Part shown: piece after piece, positions 18,001-25,821 of the stretch
How the letters are laid out: each line of letters opens with the position of its first letter
How positions within the stretch are numbered: the stretch's first letter is position 1
NCBI RefSeq assembly: GCF_024362805.1
Contig: NZ_CP093299.1
Coordinates: forward strand, 2,698,001-2,762,000
DNA length: 64,000 nucleotides
Source: Salipaludibacillus sp. LMS25
GTDB taxonomy: Bacteria; Bacillota; Bacilli; Bacillales; Salisediminibacteriaceae
Reading direction: 5' to 3'
Translations under genes and position numbers: made by a program
The notes under the pieces: generated by a model
Database searches by the model: none
Told to the model about the DNA's origin: nothing
What the model saw: the letters and a program-made list of their open reading frames with translations, nothing else

Positions 18001-18808
18001 GGACATTGGAACAAACGTCACAGAAGGTCTAGTCCTTGGGATCAACAACGGTACATCAAAGGTTATCCAAGCTGTCCAAAAGATGTTTGATTTTGTTTTA
18101 AAAAGCTCGGATCAAAGTTTTCAAAAGATCTCTAAAAATCATGACAAAGCTGTTAAAGATATTGAAAACTCTCTTAACAAGTTGCCGGTTATCACTCACA
18201 AAGCTATGAGTAATATGATGACTAGGCTATCAACTGGCACACGGATGCAATTACAACTAATGCAGTCATTTGCCAAGGGGTTGATTAGACCGTTTAACAG
18301 ATTGCCAAGTGATTTTAATAACATCGGTCGCAACGCTATGTCTGGTTTAAACGCTGGTCTTAATGCCGGTAGAGGTCAAGTGATGTCTACAGCTCGTAAT
18401 ATCGCAAACAGCGTAGCTAACACCATGCAAAAGGCGTTAAAAATAAACTCGCCATCACGATTAATGCGTGATGACGTTGGTAAATGGATACCAGAGGGAA
18501 TTGCTGTAGGAATTAGAGATAATGCCAAGTCAGTGTATAAAGAGCTAGATAACCTATCAAACGGGATGATCATGACATCCACTCCCGAGGCGGCTTTGGG
18601 GACATCGAGGATGAGGTATGCGAGCGGTGGTAACCAAATTGTTAACGCCCTTAAAAACTTTCAATCACCTGCAAGTGGCGGCAGTAATCGCACATACTCG
18701 CCAAATATAAATAATTATTTTACACCGGCAGAATCGACACCTAGTGAGTCGGCTAAAAAACAAAAACAGCAGCAACAGCGTCTGGCGATGGAATGGGGGT
18801 TTAGATGA
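15005..18808 (+). CDS. Tail tape measure protein
   Basis: The largest gene of the window, 1267 residues; TTG start after GGCGAGGAGGTGG. Residues about 36 to 155 are six imperfect 21-residue repeats. A D-T-L-N-Q-F-P-K-V-L-Q-A-L-G segment marks the tape-measure N-domain, residues about 420 to 580 hold hydrophobic segments, and about 590 to 790 form a long coiled coil. The phrase V-N-S-P-S-R-V-F and its repeat I-N-S-P-S-R-L-M are typical C-terminal motifs. It sets tail length and helps DNA passage. Confidence 0.95.
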   Translation: MADGKISISIEVDGKQVNVAAKELERLEESGLRTGKGIKAAEGSMDSLSDSSAKTASSVRGAEGAIDALGDSGANTSRDLKGAEGAIDGLGDSSSKAGSSVKGAGDAIDGLGDSGADASKSLKGAEGSIDGLADSSADASSSVKGVSDSLDGVSDDSQQASGDIKKFATAIGLVAIAAAAFGVLKSSMDDAISRFDTLNQFPKVLQALGVSAEESEQAMSKLSDGIDGLPTKLDEIASNAQRMYTSFGNMDEATDTALALNNALLGSGASAAQAQRGTEQYIKALQTGQFDMNTWNTLSETMDVGLVKIAESFGYAGKSAKDDLYRALQDGTVTLDDFNDKLIEVGTGTGIMAELAKENSLGIATSLGNLQNAAARGIANIIDSLNKLAEAVTGKDIAQNIDSLKDIVMESFNLMSSAIEATTPVVKLFASAISAAIPVVQALSPAIIGLVTAYAAYTVITKASAAIQASNAVLKVAMGSTQALTLATKAQMTAQFASTTATKAQTVAMAAQSGTIKLSTLAMGVMTGQIGLLTAAKVIGTAAATAFGVAIRFMLGPIGWVTAGIGLLVTAVIGVVKWFNRTSKEAERLNDEVEELGGSTQALNDSVDSSSEAYKANQTEINASAKANDELAKKIEELADKENKSASEKAMLNSYIEELNGSVEGLNLAYSEEADALSMSSEELQARIDLMKEQETAQEAQSRLTEILKEQAEVEEKLAETNALREEWNEKLEEGSVKGREHKKAIEELDEQEELLKETNAELALQYEQTEEQMTTSIEAITEATENGVSNQIIAFEDLSESQQATVDSMKSTWEDYKDAATDMFDTLSDEAELTVEEMTANLEENQRIIGEWAEGIATLAERGVDEGLLETLRDAGPESAGHVNALVNASDEELEGLSEAFSKGGETATDALSKSLGIEESGVMEAVGHLVSDTEDTLSQQIESADFKSIGNAVPDGLADGIDQGSKNAENSSKQMADDTTDAAKKALGVNSPSRVFMDIGTNVTEGLVLGINNGTSKVIQAVQKMFDFVLKSSDQSFQKISKNHDKAVKDIENSLNKLPVITHKAMSNMMTRLSTGTRMQLQLMQSFAKGLIRPFNRLPSDFNNIGRNAMSGLNAGLNAGRGQVMSTARNIANSVANTMQKALKINSPSRLMRDDVGKWIPEGIAVGIRDNAKSVYKELDNLSNGMIMTSTPEAALGTSRMRYASGGNQIVNALKNFQSPASGGSNRTYSPNINNYFTPAESTPSESAKKQKQQQQRLAMEWGFR
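15110..15490 (+). repeat. Six 63-bp coding repeats in the tape measure gene
   Basis: The protein shows units of about 21 residues with the core A-E-G-A-I-D-G-L-G-D-S alternating with S-S-V-K-G or S-K-S-L-K-G. At DNA level the copies differ at many third positions, so they are old or selected to differ. They form a predicted amphipathic rod. Confidence 0.85.
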
Positions 18809-19666
18809 TTGTTTAAATTAATCTATACTAATTCGGCTAATCAGTCTATTGAGCTTTATGAGGCTCCATACCGTTTAATTAACGTAGAGGGGTTAGGTGG
18901 CACAGAGGTTGATGTCCAAACACAAAAATCACCTTATCAGGACGGGTCTACCTACGTAGACTCAGTTTTAGAAAATAAATCAATTGAAATTCAGATAAAG
19001 ATAACAGGAAACGATGAATCAGACCTTACTATTAATCGCCGTAAGGTATCATCTATATTTAGTCCAAATCTAGGCATGGGAGTGCTTAGATTTATTAATG
19101 ACGAGGGAGAAAAAGAAATAGATGTTGTTGTCGAGGCAGTCCCCTTTTTCCCCGATGGCTCGACAAATAGACAAAGAACATTTCAAAAGGCGCTGATTCA
19201 TTTGCAGGCGCCTGACCCATATTGGCGTGACCCACTCGAAGTATCACGGACGCTTGTAGCGTTTGCTGGTACTTTTTCTTTTCCGTTACGTTTTCCGTTG
19301 CGCTTTGGCACCCGTGGGGATAGTGAGGTCTTAACAAATACAGGTGACGTCACTACACCAGTTAAAATTAACATACAGGGTCCTGTAGAGGTCCCACAGG
19401 TCATCAATGAGACAACAGGACAATATATACGGGCTAATGTTAATTTATTTGGTGGTGACATCTTGCACATTGACACAAGTAAAAATCACAAACGTGTGGA
19501 GATATATCGAGGTAACAGCGTTATCAACGCATTTGGCCATTTGGATAGGATGTCTGACTTATGGAGCTTATCTCCTGGCGACAACGTGATTAAGTATAGC
19601 GCTAATAGAGGACGGCGTGATGGTGCTGTTGCTATTGCTTGGCACAACAGGTATTTGGGAGTTTAG
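18809..19666 (+). CDS. Distal tail protein (Dit)
   Basis: A 285-residue protein with a TTG start overlapping the region after the tape measure stop. N-terminal V-E-G-L-G-G-T-E-V-D-V-Q and S-P-Y-Q-D-G-S-T-Y are the siphovirus tail-N signature; L-Q-A-P-D-P-Y-W-R-D marks the middle. Dit forms the hub at the tail tip. Confidence 0.92.
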   Translation: MFKLIYTNSANQSIELYEAPYRLINVEGLGGTEVDVQTQKSPYQDGSTYVDSVLENKSIEIQIKITGNDESDLTINRRKVSSIFSPNLGMGVLRFINDEGEKEIDVVVEAVPFFPDGSTNRQRTFQKALIHLQAPDPYWRDPLEVSRTLVAFAGTFSFPLRFPLRFGTRGDSEVLTNTGDVTTPVKINIQGPVEVPQVINETTGQYIRANVNLFGGDILHIDTSKNHKRVEIYRGNSVINAFGHLDRMSDLWSLSPGDNVIKYSANRGRRDGAVAIAWHNRYLGV

Positions 19667-19691
19667 TTTAAAAAAAGAGGAGGTTAGGAGG

Positions 19692-19838
19692 ATGGGTAAA
19701 ACAGAGAAGAACGGCACAGTTAAGCACCATTCCATTGATGTACACTTTAACATGCCTGAAAGGAGACGTCTGAAAGCTAGACTATTTGAACAAAAAATGA
19801 AATCATGTTTTCTTGATTTGGCGAAGACAATGAATTAA
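19692..19838 (+). CDS. Small basic protein, possible ribbon-helix-helix
   Basis: A 48-residue protein; the ATG follows AGAGGAGGTTAGGAG. I-D-V-H-F-N-M-P-E-R-R-R-L-K-A-R-L looks like the strand and helix of an Arc-like domain, but it is too short to be sure. Lies between two tail genes. Confidence 0.5.
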   Translation: MGKTEKNGTVKHHSIDVHFNMPERRRLKARLFEQKMKSCFLDLAKTMN

Positions 19839-19861
19839 AGGAGAAGTGAGAGTGATTTACG

Positions 19862-20029
19862 ATGAACGACCATGAATTACAGGAGCTTCATGCTGAATTA
19901 AAAAAGCTTGAATCAAAATATAACGTCCTTTTTATATCAGATAATTACCACAAACCCTTTATTGTAGCTGATTTGGAGTCTGGTATAACGTATTACTACG
20001 AAAAAGAAGGATTTGAAGAAGATTATTAA
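19862..20029 (+). CDS. Hypothetical small acidic protein, 55 residues
   Basis: ATG start; AAGGAGAAG lies somewhat far upstream (about 14 bases), the frame is closed just before. N-terminal helix H-E-L-Q-E-L-H-A-E-L-K-K-L-E, then short strands ending with tyrosines (GITYYYEKEG). A terminator follows 12 bases later. Confidence 0.5.
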   Translation: MNDHELQELHAELKKLESKYNVLFISDNYHKPFIVADLESGITYYYEKEGFEEDY

Positions 20030-20040
20030 TAATGAGAGCA

Positions 20041-20066
20041 AGCGCCCATGTGGGTGCTTTTTTTAT
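20041..20066 (+). terminator. Rho-independent terminator
   Basis: AGCGCCC pairs with GGGTGCT around a four-base loop, followed by seven to eight T. It precedes the receptor-binding gene. Confidence 0.82.
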
Positions 20067-20085
20067 TGGACAAAGGAGTGAGACG

Positions 20086-21231
20086 ATGGCTGAACAATAT
20101 AGATTTTTTGATCCAACAGAAAACGATGACAGAGAATATGCAGCGGATGACTTTGCGCAACGATATAAGTTAATTTTGTCAAATGGCTTTTTTAACGGTT
20201 TGAGTGTGTCAGCAAACGATAGTATGACGGTTACGCTATCAAGTGGAGCCGCATTTATCGAGGGTTATGACTACGAAAACAGAAGCAACATTGATTTAAA
20301 CTTAGATAACGCAGACAGCACGCAGGATCGCATTGATCGCATTGTGTTGCGGCTAGATAAGTTTGACGGACGATATATAAGGGCTTTTGTTAAAAAAGGC
20401 ACTACGGCGACTAATCCAGAGCCGCCAGAATTAACACGCAATGATTATTTTTATGAGTTATCACTGGCACAAATCAAAGTGACAGCAGGTAAGTCGTATA
20501 TCGACTCATCGCAAATAACGGATGAGCGTGGTAACTACAGTGTGTGCGGTCGTGTCGGGTTATCTAATCGGATTAGTGACCAAATTACATCTGTAGATGT
20601 TAGGACGGCTAATGCCTATCCTAGCGAGTATGGTGAGGGGGTAAACTCCTTTAGGATGTCGGGATCAGAGACACCGGAAATTTTTGAGGGTTGGCTTGAG
20701 TCTCTCAAGGTGACCCCAAGCGACTACGGAAGAGAGTTATCACAGTTGCGGGCTAATGTTTTAACACAATCAACACGCAATGAGACAGGCGTCCAACAAA
20801 TTACGATTTATGATTTTTCTCGTAACTTAGACTACCGAGTTTATGGGCAGTTTACAAGGTCAGCTAGTGCGCTGACTAATCCGTTATGGGGAGGATGGCA
20901 CGAAGAAGTTTTAGTCGCTGAAAAAGGAGAAAACGAGAATGGGAAATTTATAAAATATACAAACGGGGAGATGAAATGTTGGTTTGAAAATAACGAAACA
21001 ACAAGCGTACAATCGCAAGTCGGCGGCACGTATTGGAATAACAGACAGTTTTCTTTTCCTCAACCCTTTGTATCACGCCCTTATGCCCAAGAGCGTGTTA
21101 GGAGGACGTCGGGCACATGTTGGGGAGGATTAAGGAGCGCAAACGCTAATAGTTGTGATGTATACATTTTTGCCACAAGTGATAACGGCGCAGGATTTTT
21201 AGGATATGTTGCCGAGGGTAGGTGGCGTTAA
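20086..21231 (+). CDS. Tail fibre / receptor-binding-type protein
   Basis: A 381-residue protein; ATG 20086 after AAGGAGTGAGACG, since upstream in-frame codons lie in the terminator. The N-terminal domain (YRFFDPTENDDREYAADDF, G-A-A-F-I-E-G-Y-D-Y-E) is the baseplate-attachment part of BppU-like proteins. The C-terminal part with N-G-E-M-K-C-W and C-W-G-G-L-R-S-A-N-A-N resembles gp53-like receptor-binding tips. Probably recognises the cell surface. Confidence 0.8.
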   Translation: MAEQYRFFDPTENDDREYAADDFAQRYKLILSNGFFNGLSVSANDSMTVTLSSGAAFIEGYDYENRSNIDLNLDNADSTQDRIDRIVLRLDKFDGRYIRAFVKKGTTATNPEPPELTRNDYFYELSLAQIKVTAGKSYIDSSQITDERGNYSVCGRVGLSNRISDQITSVDVRTANAYPSEYGEGVNSFRMSGSETPEIFEGWLESLKVTPSDYGRELSQLRANVLTQSTRNETGVQQITIYDFSRNLDYRVYGQFTRSASALTNPLWGGWHEEVLVAEKGENENGKFIKYTNGEMKCWFENNETTSVQSQVGGTYWNNRQFSFPQPFVSRPYAQERVRRTSGTCWGGLRSANANSCDVYIFATSDNGAGFLGYVAEGRWR

Positions 21232-23774
21232 TGGACATAAGGGTATATACGCAAGACGTTGAGTGGCTCCACGAGACGAGTAAATTTATTAGTTTACGTT
21301 ACACTCAGAGTGCTTACGGTATAGGTGATTTTGAGTTGCATATTAACCAATATACCGAGGGGATTAAGCATTTTAAAAAAGGCCATTTACTCATCTTTGA
21401 TAAAGAGGGTAAAAAAGCCGCCATTATTCGACATGTGGAGAGGGCGCTGGACGAGGGAGGAAAAATATCAGAAAACATTGTCATAAAGGGAACGATGGTT
21501 AAAGGTGTGATATACGAACGTAAAATTATGCCGCTAGAGCATACAAGTCATGACCGTAAAACAGGGACAGCCGAAGAAGTGATGAAGCACTATATCACTA
21601 ACTACTTTATTAACCCTGCCAATCCTAAGCGTAAGGTCCCACATTTTGAAGTTGCGCCCAATAAAGGGCGAGGCGAGCGCATCAGTTGGGAAGCGAGAAA
21701 TCGTAACGTAGCTGAAGAATTAGAAAAAATAGGTAAGAGCACAGGGTTAGGATGGACGGTTTATGTGGACGTCGTGCGCCGTGTATGGGTGTTTGACGTC
21801 ATCGAGGGCAAGGACCTAACAGAGGACAACCCAGCAGGTAACACGCCTGTGTTTTTTGGTCCTGATTGGCACACAGTGAGTACGCAAAACTTTGTTGACT
21901 CTGATCTCGAGTATAAAAATGTCGCTTATGTCGCTGGACAAGGCGAGGGCGTGGATCGCCTTATTATCGAGGTCGGCGAGGCAGAGGGTTGGGATCGATT
22001 TGAAATGTTTGTCGATGCCCGCGATGTGGGCGGAGAAAATGAAGACGGAGAAGAGATGACGGAAGAAGAAGAGATCGAAATCCTCAAAAAAAGAGGAGAA
22101 AGGGCGCTTGAAGAACACAAAACACAACTGTTTTTAGAGGCTCAAATCCTAACGCCTGTGACAAGAGAGAATCCAAATACAGGTAAAGTAAGTGTAGAAA
22201 CGCCGTTTGAGTATGAAAAAGACTTTAATCTTTGCGATATTGTCCAAGTGTACAACGCTAATTGGGGCGTAACAATGCGAGCGCCAATGACAGAGTTTAC
22301 AGAAATTTACGAGGGCGACGGCTTTACATTAGAGGCTACATTCGGCGAGTCTCGTCCTACTTTAATTAGTCAACTACGTAAAAAGTTTAGACAATTAGAG
22401 GACCCTGACTATCAAGAGGCGACAGCTAAATACACACGTATCGAGGCAGAGAAAGTACGAAAAGAGGCGCAGGAGGGGCTGTCAGCCGAAGAACAAGCGC
22501 GTGTCCAACAAGCACAAGAAAACCTTAACAAAGCATTCGAGGAGGCACAACGAGCCGAGCAAGACGCTAAAGACTATGCTTATGAGCAAGATGGTTACCG
22601 ACAAGAGGATACACAACAATACGCAGATGAGCAAGATATAAAAGTCGAGGATAGATCGCGAGATTACTCAGAGGATAAAGCGCAAGAGGCCGAGGATAAC
22701 TCAAAGCATTATACAGATGTGCAAAAAGATGAGGTTATCCAAATAACAGATGATAAGATAACCGAGCAAAGTGATCGCATCACAGACGTAGAGACAACAG
22801 TGAGTATACTGGATGGCGAAATAGACCTACGAGTCAAAGAGGATGAGGTTATCCAGTCGGTTAACTTATCAACTGAGGGTCTTAAAATAGATGTCGATAA
22901 AGTCGCAATTAGTGGCGATGTTGAGATTGTTGACGGCGATCTAAAAGTAACTCATCTAAGTGCAGCTACTGGCACATTTAGCGGTGAGATGATCGCAGGC
23001 ACTATCAATATAGATGATAATATAAGAGTCGGTAACCAAATACAGATAGGCGACATGCATAGTAATGATGATAAATATGTCCATTTTAACGCCGGGACAT
23101 ACATTTACGGTGACGGAGATTTATTGAGGCTACATGGTGACATAATTAACTTAGGTAGGTTAAACTCACTGACTGTGACAGATGGCTCTGTCCATATCGA
23201 TCAACTAACGGTGTCTGGGCGTTTATACGTTGATAACAGGGTAGATATTACAAATGACGTACAGGTTGATGGTCAATTACAACTTAATAATTATATACGT
23301 ATCAACAACCCAACAGACAATGGCAATCCTCTAAGAGTGGATACTGGTGACACGTTGCAATTTATTATATATCAGTCTGGTAATGTTAGGACTTTCTCTA
23401 ACTTTACCGTTGATGGAAATTTAAACGTGTCGGGGAATAAAAACTCGGTGGTCGATACAGACGATTATGGCAAGCGTCTTATGTACGCATTAGAGACTCC
23501 TGATAGTCGGTTTATGGATGTCATAGAAAGCCACTATGACAGCGGTGTTTACTGGGTTGATTTAGGCGTGATGTTTGCGCAAACGATCAGTGATTACACT
23601 GTATTACCAGTGCCACAAGGTTTAGCGTCCGTCAAAATTTTAGAGGCAGAGGAAACACGTTTTAAAATAAGCGTAGAGAGCGATGATAATGTAAAAATAG
23701 CCTTTATGATCTATGGTAAACGCAGAGGGTTTGAACATGAGTATATGTCGGAGTTTACACAGGAGGGTGAGTGA
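21231..23774 (+). CDS. Siphovirus Gp37-like tail protein with C-terminal fibre region
   Basis: An 847-residue protein; ATG 21231 overlaps the previous stop by one base. Residues 1 to about 390 match the ReqiPepy6 Gp37-like family (tail hub; Y-T-Q-S-A-Y-G-I-G-D-F-E-L, L-G-W-T-V-Y-V-D). A charged coiled coil (residues about 395 to 520) and a beta-helical fibre region with repeated G-D-V, G-T-I and V-D-G turns follow. No lysin motif seen. Confidence 0.85.
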   Translation: MDIRVYTQDVEWLHETSKFISLRYTQSAYGIGDFELHINQYTEGIKHFKKGHLLIFDKEGKKAAIIRHVERALDEGGKISENIVIKGTMVKGVIYERKIMPLEHTSHDRKTGTAEEVMKHYITNYFINPANPKRKVPHFEVAPNKGRGERISWEARNRNVAEELEKIGKSTGLGWTVYVDVVRRVWVFDVIEGKDLTEDNPAGNTPVFFGPDWHTVSTQNFVDSDLEYKNVAYVAGQGEGVDRLIIEVGEAEGWDRFEMFVDARDVGGENEDGEEMTEEEEIEILKKRGERALEEHKTQLFLEAQILTPVTRENPNTGKVSVETPFEYEKDFNLCDIVQVYNANWGVTMRAPMTEFTEIYEGDGFTLEATFGESRPTLISQLRKKFRQLEDPDYQEATAKYTRIEAEKVRKEAQEGLSAEEQARVQQAQENLNKAFEEAQRAEQDAKDYAYEQDGYRQEDTQQYADEQDIKVEDRSRDYSEDKAQEAEDNSKHYTDVQKDEVIQITDDKITEQSDRITDVETTVSILDGEIDLRVKEDEVIQSVNLSTEGLKIDVDKVAISGDVEIVDGDLKVTHLSAATGTFSGEMIAGTINIDDNIRVGNQIQIGDMHSNDDKYVHFNAGTYIYGDGDLLRLHGDIINLGRLNSLTVTDGSVHIDQLTVSGRLYVDNRVDITNDVQVDGQLQLNNYIRINNPTDNGNPLRVDTGDTLQFIIYQSGNVRTFSNFTVDGNLNVSGNKNSVVDTDDYGKRLMYALETPDSRFMDVIESHYDSGVYWVDLGVMFAQTISDYTVLPVPQGLASVKILEAEETRFKISVESDDNVKIAFMIYGKRRGFEHEYMSEFTQEGE

Positions 23775-23914
23775 TGGATATTGATGCAAACCAAGTGATT
23801 GATGAGCTATCTTTAAAGATAGCAAAATTAGAAAAAGAAAATGCCATCTTGAGAGTACAAAATAAACAACTTACTGAGCAATTAAGCTCGGAAAAGGAGA
23901 GTGGAGAGGAATGA
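23774..23914 (+). CDS. Small coiled-coil protein, 46 residues
   Basis: ATG overlaps the preceding stop in GTGATG, with AGGAGGGTGAG upstream. Leucine/lysine heptads (ELSLKIAKLEKENAILRVQ) predict a coiled coil. Its stop overlaps the next start in ATGA. Function unknown. Confidence 0.65.
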   Translation: MDIDANQVIDELSLKIAKLEKENAILRVQNKQLTEQLSSEKESGEE

Positions 23915-24132
23915 TCCAAATTACTAGCATTAATACAAGGTTTAGAGACGGGGAAATTACAAGTGTAGATGTGAGGTTTAATTTCAAGGGGTTAGAGGGT
24001 CGTGTGGACTCAAATACAAGAATTGAGATGACACCAGAAGAATACGCAGGTAATGAGCCGATTGATAAGCTCGTGGTAAAGGTTAAAGAAATGTTAATTG
24101 AGTCGTTACAAGAGGATGACGCTGCCGAATAG
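23911..24132 (+). CDS. Hypothetical phage protein, 73 residues
   Basis: Overlaps the previous gene by four bases. Beta-rich first half (RFRDGEITSVDVRFNF), then M-T-P-E-E-Y-A-G-N and an acidic helix. Small proteins of this type are common just before holin genes. Function unknown. Confidence 0.65.
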   Translation: MIQITSINTRFRDGEITSVDVRFNFKGLEGRVDSNTRIEMTPEEYAGNEPIDKLVVKVKEMLIESLQEDDAAE

Positions 24133-24195
24133 GTAGGGTTATTTTTTATGCCCACAGAGAGATAAAGGGGGACAGTATTCTAACTAAAAAAGGAG

Positions 24196-24663
24196 ATGAA
24201 AACATTGATAGGAGGAATTGATTTGGAACATTTAGAAGTTGCAAGATTGTATTTATTCGGGGAAGTAAAGTTTTTAGATTTACTCATGTTATTGATGGCG
24301 GTTGATATTGTCACGGGGGTAAGTAAGGCCATCAAAAATCAAAATTTGTGGAGCCGTAAGTCTCTCTTTGGCTATGCTAGAAAGTTATTGATCTTTGGTG
24401 TGATCATTGTCGCAAATGTCATAGATCAAATTTTAGGATTAAACGGGGCTGTCACTTATGCCACCGTTCTTTTTTATATGGCATCGGAAGGGTTATCTAT
24501 TGTCGAAAACATGAGTGAGATGGGGGTTTTAGTGCCACCAGGCATAGCGGACAAGCTGCATGTGATTAAAGAAAAGCAATCGATAGGCGAAGAAGTGCAA
24601 GAAGAGTTTACGATCAATCAAGATAAGCAAGTAAAAATTAAAGTTGAAAAGGATGAGGTATAA
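24196..24663 (+). CDS. Phage holin (toxin secretion/lysis holin family)
   Basis: About 146 to 155 residues with two to three membrane segments (LLMLLMAVDIVTGV, LLIFGVIIVANVIDQIL, AVTYATVLFYMASEGLSI). The motif D-I-V-T-G-V-S-K-A and S-E-G-L-S-I-V-E-N are typical of the phi-105/Cp-1 type holins. It makes the membrane lesion that releases the endolysin, whose gene overlaps the end of this one. Start codon choice is open (ATG 24196, TTG 24205, TTG 24223). Confidence 0.9.
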   Translation: MKTLIGGIDLEHLEVARLYLFGEVKFLDLLMLLMAVDIVTGVSKAIKNQNLWSRKSLFGYARKLLIFGVIIVANVIDQILGLNGAVTYATVLFYMASEGLSIVENMSEMGVLVPPGIADKLHVIKEKQSIGEEVQEEFTINQDKQVKIKVEKDEV

Positions 24664-25670
24664 TGACTAAAATATTTATCGATCCAGGTCATGGCGGTAG
24701 TGATCCGGGAGCTGTAGGAAATGGGCTACAAGAAAAAGAACTAGTATTAAAAATAGCTAAAAGACTGGCTGAAATATTAGAACAATTGGACGGTGTGGAA
24801 GTTCGTCTAAGTCGTACAGATGATAGGTTTATCCCATTGTCAGAGCGTGCTAGAATGGCCAACGAGTGGGGCGCCGATTATTTTATTTCCGTTCACATTA
24901 ACGCTGGCGGTGGCGAAGGATATGAGTGTTATATCTTTAACGGTAATGTATCTGACGCCACACGGGATAATCAAGACGTGATGAACACAGAAATAGTCAA
25001 GATCACAGAATGGTTTAACCGAGGGAAAAAACGAGCTAACTTCGCCGTACTAAGACAAACTAACATGCCAGCTATCTTGACCGAGAATGGATTCATTGAT
25101 AACTCAAATGACGCTAAAAAACTGAAAGATAGTGCGTTTTTGGATAAAATCGCACAGGGGCACGCTAACGGTATCGCAAAAGTATTTAACTTGTCTGGTG
25201 GCAGTTCTAGCGCTCCTAGCAAGCCGAGTAAGGTAAGTTCATCTAAACCTAAAAACTCAAACAGATCAACAAACAAAGCCTCTGGCACAATCGCCACTAT
25301 CCAGAGGACGCTTAATAGCCGATATAGATTGAGTATATCGGTCGATAACTTGTTTGGACCTCAAACAAAAGGGGCATTAGTCAAAGGGCTACAAACAGAA
25401 CTTAATAGACAGTTTAACCGTGGACTTACAGTTGACGGTATTTTTGGTCCTAAAACACGTAGAGCATGTGTGACGGTGCGCCAAGGAGCAAGAGGAAACA
25501 TCACATGGATTCTTCAAGCTATTTTGCATTGTAAAGGGACAAGTCCGGGAGCGATAGACGGGATCTTTGGTGCCAAAACAAGAAGCGCCGTCCGTACTTT
25601 CCAACGACAAAATAATTTACAAGTTGATGGGATTGCAGGGCCGCAGACGTTTCAAATGTTGTTTAAATAA
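24663..25670 (+). CDS. Endolysin: N-acetylmuramoyl-L-alanine amidase with C-terminal cell-wall binding domains
   Basis: A 335-residue protein overlapping the holin stop. Residues 1 to about 175 are an amidase_3 domain: D-P-G-H-G-G zinc His at 10, S-V-H-I-N second His, and L-T-E-N-G-F-I-D catalytic Glu. A Ser/Pro/Lys linker follows, then two peptidoglycan-binding_1-like repeats (V-D-G-I-F-G-P-K-T and I-D-G-I-F-G-A-K-T). No signal peptide, so export depends on the holin. A damaged relative lies at 28620. Confidence 0.95.
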   Translation: MTKIFIDPGHGGSDPGAVGNGLQEKELVLKIAKRLAEILEQLDGVEVRLSRTDDRFIPLSERARMANEWGADYFISVHINAGGGEGYECYIFNGNVSDATRDNQDVMNTEIVKITEWFNRGKKRANFAVLRQTNMPAILTENGFIDNSNDAKKLKDSAFLDKIAQGHANGIAKVFNLSGGSSSAPSKPSKVSSSKPKNSNRSTNKASGTIATIQRTLNSRYRLSISVDNLFGPQTKGALVKGLQTELNRQFNRGLTVDGIFGPKTRRACVTVRQGARGNITWILQAILHCKGTSPGAIDGIFGAKTRSAVRTFQRQNNLQVDGIAGPQTFQMLFK

Positions 25671-25696
25671 AAGGGCCCTCACACTTGGTGGAGCTC

Positions 25697-25726
25697 TTGA
25701 CTTTTTCATTAAATACGTGCTATCTT
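25697..25726 (+). promoter_or_regulatory. Strong sigma-A promoter with extended -10, before the solitary CRISPR-like repeat
   Basis: TTGACT, 18-base spacer, TATCTT, with TG one base before the -10 (TGCTATCTT). Predicted start is the A at about 25733, three bases before the repeat. The promoter is after the endolysin stop and independent of the late operon. Confidence 0.8.
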
Positions 25727-25735
25727 TTAGACATG

Positions 25736-25767
25736 GTCGCGCTCCTAGAGGGCGCGTGGATTGAAAT
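25736..25767 (+). repeat. Solitary type I-C CRISPR repeat-like sequence, 32 bp
   Basis: Reads GTCGCGCTC, a five-base loop CTAGA, GGGCGCG, then TGGATTGAAAT. Type I-C repeats of Bacillus relatives have GTCGCACTC, five-base loop, GGGTGCG, TGGATTGAAAT. So length is identical (32), the 11-base 3' end that becomes the crRNA 5' handle is identical, the loop differs, and A to G plus T to C changes convert an A-U stem pair to G-C. Comparison is from memory of the B. halodurans repeat. No second copy was found in the window, so this is not an array. Confidence 0.88.
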
Positions 25768-25783
25768 GCTTTTACTAGTATTT

Positions 25784-25821
25784 AGACAAAACCCCCTGCT
25801 CATTGAGCGGGGGTTTTGTCT
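25784..25821 (+). terminator. Strong bidirectional terminator closing the repeat RNA and the opposing gene
   Basis: AGACAAAACCCCC pairs perfectly with GGGGGTTTTGTCT; a single unpaired T and GCTC/GAGC extend the stem to a tiny loop. The 3' arm gives UUUUGUCU on both strands. It also encodes the last codons of the leftward gene ending at 25800. Confidence 0.88.

Larger units (their letters stand above)
25733..25821 (+). ncRNA. Candidate RNA anti-CRISPR (solitary type I-C repeat RNA, about 89 nt)
   Basis: Predicted transcript made of a three-base leader, the 32-base CRISPR-like repeat (25736-25767), a 16-base linker and a terminator hairpin. No ORF of convincing quality is in it. Known Racr RNAs carried by prophages imitate a crRNA repeat and tie up Cas proteins in non-functional complexes. 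The promoter, repeat orientation and terminator here are exactly what such an RNA needs. Function is inference; the layout is seen directly. Confidence 0.7.

Noticed and set aside
25736..25767. Calling a CRISPR array at this site
   Set aside because: Only one repeat is present; the next 60 bases hold a terminator rather than a spacer and second repeat, and I found no other copy in the window.
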